Of a stretch of DNA of 64,000 nt, positions 60,053 to 64,000 are shown one piece after another. Both the position numbers and the translations under genes were made by a program. Under the pieces are notes generated by a model, which did no database searches, was not told where the DNA came from, and saw only the letters and a program-made list of their open reading frames with translations. Origin of the DNA: Seriola aureovittata (lineage: Eukaryota; Chordata; Actinopteri; Carangiformes; Carangidae). The stretch covers positions 21,130,001-21,194,000 of the forward strand of contig NC_079365.1 in NCBI RefSeq assembly GCF_021018895.1, written 5' to 3'. Numbering within the stretch: position 1 is the first letter of the stretch; each line of letters opens with the position of its first letter.

Positions 60053-60892
60053 TACGTATTGACCTGAATACTGAGACAACACCATATGGATCGGGCGGCC
60101 AAGACACTCAAAAGACCTAAGGCCTAATCCCTGCTGGCTAAGTTGATTGGTCTGGTATCACATTTAAAACTGAGTGAAATTGACAGTTTTTTTTTTAAAC
60201 AATAAGTTAGAGTATCAGATTGTCGCTGCATAACAGTGATCCACTATAAAAACGAACAAGTGTTTTGTGTCAGAGCGGGCAGTGTCATCTGTAATCCTGA
60301 GGGAATCCTGATATTTCTATGAATTTGTGAAGGAAGCTGTAGTTTGTTCTTGTCTGCTGTGATGCTGCTTGAAATGACAAACACTGTAATGGTTTATTGT
60401 GATAAAAGAGAATAGATACTGTAGGTTAAAGATTGACTCATCAATTTTATGGTTTAAGTACAAGTGTGGTAGCTTTGTTTACATGTGATGGTAAGAACTG
60501 TAATATTACTGTTACATATTTATCTGTGTGCAGAGTCATGAAAATCATGCGGTGGGATATCAGAGTAAATGTCTGTTATTGCTTCAGTTTGCTTGATGGC
60601 AAATATGTACAATGATCTGTACATTTATTCTGTCAACTTGATCCCGTCTGATAGAGATTATGGGTCTTTACCTCCACTCTCTTCACTGTCTTGTCACTGC
60701 AATGTGTTCACCTTTGTATATACACTATGTGACACAATCATCATAATTCAGTTCGCTTTGGGATTAACTGGGCCGTTTTGCATCTTCTCCGAGCTTGTGG
60801 TGAACAAGCTTTACATAACGTCCGGGTACCAGATGGCAGTCAGTCAGTCAGTCAGTCGGTACTCGTGCTTGGCTGTGCCATCTTTACCCCCT

Positions 60893-60919
60893 CCTCTCTC
60901 TCTCTCTCTCTCTCTCTCC
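60893..60919 (+). repeat. (TC)n microsatellite
   Basis: About 13 TC units within the probable inka2 3'UTR. Confidence 0.9.
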
Positions 60920-61909
60920 CTGCTTAACAACCCAGGAGGGCTGACAGTTGACTCAACATGTGCCATGTCTACATGGCAGAGAGAAAAACAAGTTTCTAAC
61001 ATGAGAGCAAGCACAACATCGCTGATCACGAGGGACAGATCTCAAAGTTTAATGTGCCCTCTTTTGGACTAGTCATGCGCTGTATTGCTGTTAATTATTA
61101 CTAGATGAAATGCGATGAGGAGGCTTGTCTAAACTGTATATAAATCCCATTTAAATGTGGCAGTGTCTCAGAGTTTCCTCCTGTGTTGCATTCATTCCCT
61201 GAGCGAGGTGAATGAGGCCGATGGGTTCAATTAAACCTGAGTTTCCGGTGTTGGAAACAAAAGGGAGCTTATGACTGTGTTTAGTGGCAGTGCATTCGAT
61301 AACAGCTGTTTGTAGCATCACTTATAAAAACGGTAACCATGCAATCCAACAGTTGGCATTTCTATTCATAGATGCAAAGAAGTGAGATATGAGAGTATGT
61401 CCTGTAGCATAGAGGTGAAAAAGCCTGTGCATGTTTTTTATAAAGAGCTGCAATGGTGGTGACATTCTGAGAAATGTGTCCTTATTTTTTTTTTCTTTTA
61501 TTTTCTTTTTTTAAGTACCGTCTTTTAAGACAACCAGAGAAACCAGTCATACATGCATACACGCATAAAGACATTGGAATAATACAAAAACCTGCAGCAT
61601 AAATCCTCAAAAAAACTCTCTCTTTAACTATGTCTCAGACACTCTCCAGCACACACTCACAAGCCCAGACACACACGGCAAACAAGGTTTCGGTTTCTAG
61701 GATTGTCAGACAAAATATTGCCCTGATAATCTCTCAGTCGCAGGAGAATCGCGTTGCGGGTGTATCGGTTCATTTTTGGAAGATAACTGTATCCGAGCCT
61801 CTCAGTCATTCGTTCGTGCATTCATTCATTCACTCCCCTCCAAATCCCCCAGCACCTGTCACTCACTCAGTCTGGCATCACTGGCGGGCTGTTGGCCTGA
61901 GACTCACTG

Positions 61910-63160
61910 TCAGACCCACACAGCTGTGTTGTAGTCAAACAAGGGCTGCATTTTCTCCAGACCAGTCTCTGGCTGTCTCCTGTCTAAATAAATCCCTGCA
62001 AATGGTTGCTGGTGGAACTGGGGGAAGGTTTGCTGATGGTGCTGGTGGTTCCTTTCTGCTTCAGATAGACAGGGCCTGCCTTTGCCCTGCTGTCCATTTG
62101 CCCAGAACGGCAGGTAGAAGCTGCCCTTTGAGCTTTTAGGAACCAGTTTCTTGGGCCTTTTGAAGAGGTCGCCCTCTGGCAGCTCAGGAGCCATCCAACC
62201 GGGCCTCTCCTTGAGCAGCTTGTCCCTGTCGGGCCGGACGCTGCGCAGGAACTTCTTGAAGATGTTTGTGGTCAGCGAGAACTTCCTGCAGATCTCCTGT
62301 GAGCGGCTGAGACGGAGAGGGTGAGCTGGGGTGTCCGGTCTGTCCACTCCTCCATCTGCCATCCTCTCCTCTCTCCTCTTCCTCCTCTCCTCTTCTTCCA
62401 CCTCCTCCCTCTCTACCTCGGGCAGGTCCAGCCAGTTGCCCACTAGGTCGGCGAAGACGTTGTCGCCCAGTACCAAGGGTTGACGGTTGCGGCTGCGACT
62501 CATGAGTGAAGAGGTCCAGTCGCTTGCGTCATCTGTGCTGTCCTGGGAGTAGTCGCTGTCCAGTGAAGGACCCTCTCTGGAGAGGCTGTACAGGATGCCA
62601 GGCAGGTCCACCACCTGAGCATGATGGGGAGCCTGCGCCTGAGGGTAGGGCTCCGGTGGAGGGTTTCCCACCATTGGTCCATAGAAGTCCACCTGAGGGG
62701 CGGTGTATCCTGACCACCTCCTGGGTATTGACTCAAGGTCGTTCTCACTTCTTGCAGTTCTTGAGGTCCCTTCGCTCTCACTCTCCAGACTGGACGCCGA
62801 GGAAGACGAGGTTCTCAGGCTGCTTCTGTTTCGAGATGGGCTGTTGTCATCTCGGCTGAAAGTGTTTCTACTCGCCAAAGACGGCTGTGGACTTGACATT
62901 GGGCTCGGACTGGGCTCCACTGGCAGGATTTGGTTAAAGCAGGACCCGTGATCCTTTTCTGAAGCTGAAGCTGCTGCAGCTGCTGATGCGTCCGGAGGAG
63001 CTGACGTAGCAGGATGTGGGATCCCTCGGTTAATGGGCCGACCTGAAATGTCAAGGTTTTCTAGCGCTGTCTGAACCTGAAGGAGCTTGAGTTCCTGGAG
63101 GGCTCCCATCATTGAATTCATCTGAGCGTGGAGGCCATCCCCGGCTTCTTTCATAGACAG
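61910..63160 (-). CDS. inka2: inka2 (FAM212B), PAK4-inhibitor INKA2, last coding exon, 5' partial
   Basis: INKA proteins bind and inhibit the kinase PAK4 through a conserved inka box. The exon follows CTCCCTGCAG on the minus strand and reads LSMKEAGDGLHAQMNSMMGA then LQELKLLQVQTALE. This matches the human INKA2 N-terminal helix as I recall it (MSMKEVGDGLQ...), so the Met at 63152-63154 is internal and the true start is in an upstream exon outside the window. Counting from that Met: helical segment about 1-40, Ser/Pro-rich linker about 45-210, inka box SRNRQPLVLGDNVFADLVGN then WLDLPE about 220-245, Glu/Arg-rich stretch about 246-270, conserved NIFKKFLRSVRPDRDKLLKE near 290-310, and C-terminus FDYNTAVWV before TGA (61910-61912). 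At 416 residues for this exon alone it is well beyond human INKA2 (just under 300 residues in total), mainly through the linker. Confidence 0.93.
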   Translation of the reverse strand: MSMKEAGDGLHAQMNSMMGALQELKLLQVQTALENLDISGRPINRGIPHPATSAPPDASAAAAASASEKDHGSCFNQILPVEPSPSPMSSPQPSLASRNTFSRDDNSPSRNRSSLRTSSSSASSLESESEGTSRTARSENDLESIPRRWSGYTAPQVDFYGPMVGNPPPEPYPQAQAPHHAQVVDLPGILYSLSREGPSLDSDYSQDSTDDASDWTSSLMSRSRNRQPLVLGDNVFADLVGNWLDLPEVEREEVEEEERRKRREERMADGGVDRPDTPAHPLRLSRSQEICRKFSLTTNIFKKFLRSVRPDRDKLLKERPGWMAPELPEGDLFKRPKKLVPKSSKGSFYLPFWANGQQGKGRPCLSEAERNHQHHQQTFPQFHQQPFAGIYLDRRQPETGLEKMQPLFDYNTAVWV

Positions 63161-64000
63161 CTGCAGGGAGACAGAGAGAACAATAAAGAGATGAAGATGA
63201 GTCAGAAATCAGCAAATGTCCAGTTCGGCTTAAAGGCAACATAATTTCATTCATTTCACTCTTGCAGCTCCCATCTCATCCATCAAAGACTGATTTCCTC
63301 ACTGTCCCCTCCTCTTGTTCATCATTTATCTCAGCACCAGCACAAATCCAAATTACACACCATCAACTGACGGTATCAGAAGCATTAAATATATCTATCA
63401 CATCACAATAATAGACCTGCTTTTTGTCTCTGTGTCGGTGAGACTTTGTGCTCTTCTCTTGTGCGTTTCAGGCTGCGCACCTTGTTTGATTATGGGTCAT
63501 GTGACCTAGTTTTGGATGACAGGCCTGGGTCCCATATGGCCTGCGTATGAGAGAGGATCCAACCCATGACAGCTGTACAACAGACAAGCTTGCTGTTTTT
63601 TTTTTTCTTCCCCACTCTTCTACTCGTTCTATTTCAGTTTCTCTTTTTGTATCCTTCCACTTTTGTATTATCTCATATTTGCTTTCTCCTCCGAGCTCTT
63701 TGTCTTCACTCTTACTTCCTTCTGTGCAGCAGTAATCACACACTCTGCTTTTATCTTCCTCCTGCTCCTCCTCTCTCTTTCCGCTCTCATCTCTTTAAGA
63801 GCCTGTGTCATGTGACCTGACTAACCGTCTTCTCCTGAGGGCAGAAGGAAAGCCCAGAGGCAGCATCCTGACCTGTGTCTTAACTTGCAGGCCTGAATCA
63901 TTGCCAACGTGACCCAGACTTTGACTCTGCTCTCTTGAAACAAGTTTATCTTCTATCATGCACACATTGGCAAAGGTAGCGACTGATTCATGATTTTTAA
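63161..64000 (-). other. inka2: inka2 intron preceding the last exon (partial)
   Basis: The acceptor tract on the minus strand is pyrimidine-rich and ends CTGCAG at 63166-63161. No further coding exon is seen up to the window edge; the short first exon, expected to encode a peptide like MDCYLRRLKQEL, is not present. The intron holds a T/C-rich stretch (about 63590-63790, + strand) and two identical GTCATGTGACCT elements (63496 and 63807). Confidence 0.75.

Larger units (their letters stand above)
59789..61909 (-). other. inka2: inka2 3'UTR, extent uncertain
   Basis: Non-coding sequence downstream of the inka2 stop on the minus strand. AATAAA on that strand occurs at 61497-61502, 60624-60629 and 60393-60398, and ATTAAA at 59789-59794. 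A long UTR would fit the few recognisable dispersed repeats between 60060 and 61900, in contrast to the DNA to the left. It includes TG and TC microsatellites and a short CAGT run (about 60837-60857). The actual cleavage site is unknown. Confidence 0.5.

Noticed and set aside
60569..61072. 167-codon plus-strand open frame in the inka2 3'UTR region
   Set aside because: It crosses a TC microsatellite and a CAGT run and lies antisense to a likely UTR; no domain is seen.
62500..62951. Several open frames overlapping the inka2 exon
   Set aside because: They are other-frame shadows of the real minus-strand coding sequence, which carries the conserved inka box and C-terminus.
63152..63154. Met codon at the start of the inka2 exon as translation start
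   Set aside because: The family sequence continues upstream across a good splice acceptor (CTCCCTGCAG), so this Met is internal.

Overview
The window looks like nuclear DNA of a ray-finned fish, probably a percomorph teleost. Genes are split by GT-AG introns, the DNA is AT-rich, and dinucleotide microsatellites are dense. Many short dispersed repeats are of kinds I know from percomorph genomes; that recognition is from memory and no search was run. Three protein-coding genes can be supported. No RNA gene, intact transposon, virus or bacterial-type system could be supported.

Layout. (1) 1-1560, + strand: the last two coding exons and 3'UTR of timm17a, an inner-membrane TIM23 translocase subunit. 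(2) About 2960-19900, + strand: a complete rap1a gene. It has a CpG-rich first non-coding exon ending at 3113, a 7.3-kb intron 1, and six coding exons (10492-18212) encoding a 185-residue Rap1 GTPase with CAAX box CVLL. (3) About 19900-59780: a gene-poor interval of roughly 40 kb holding microsatellites, degenerate dispersed repeats, a few GC-richer unique stretches, a perfect 21-bp inverted repeat and one strong CTCF-type motif. (4) About 59790-64000, - strand: the 3'UTR, the large last coding exon and part of the preceding intron of inka2 (FAM212B), a PAK4 inhibitor. Its first exon lies beyond the right edge.

The convergent pair rap1a(+)/inka2(-) matches the human RAP1A/INKA2 arrangement as I recall it on 1p13, which supports both calls. 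TIMM17A sits elsewhere in human as I recall, so the timm17a-rap1a adjacency would be a fish-side arrangement. Rap1A and INKA2 both act in adhesion and cytoskeleton signalling, but nothing in the DNA shows them to be co-regulated.

No new defence-like or gene-cluster system was found. The more unusual observations are the perfect hairpin at 26831-26875; a dispersed repeat family with at least ten copies, nine in one orientation, one of which supplies a full CRE upstream of rap1a; a 161-bp TC tract filling a third of rap1a intron 3; paired M-box-type E-boxes in the inka2 intron; and lineage differences in the Rap1A tail and the INKA2 linker.
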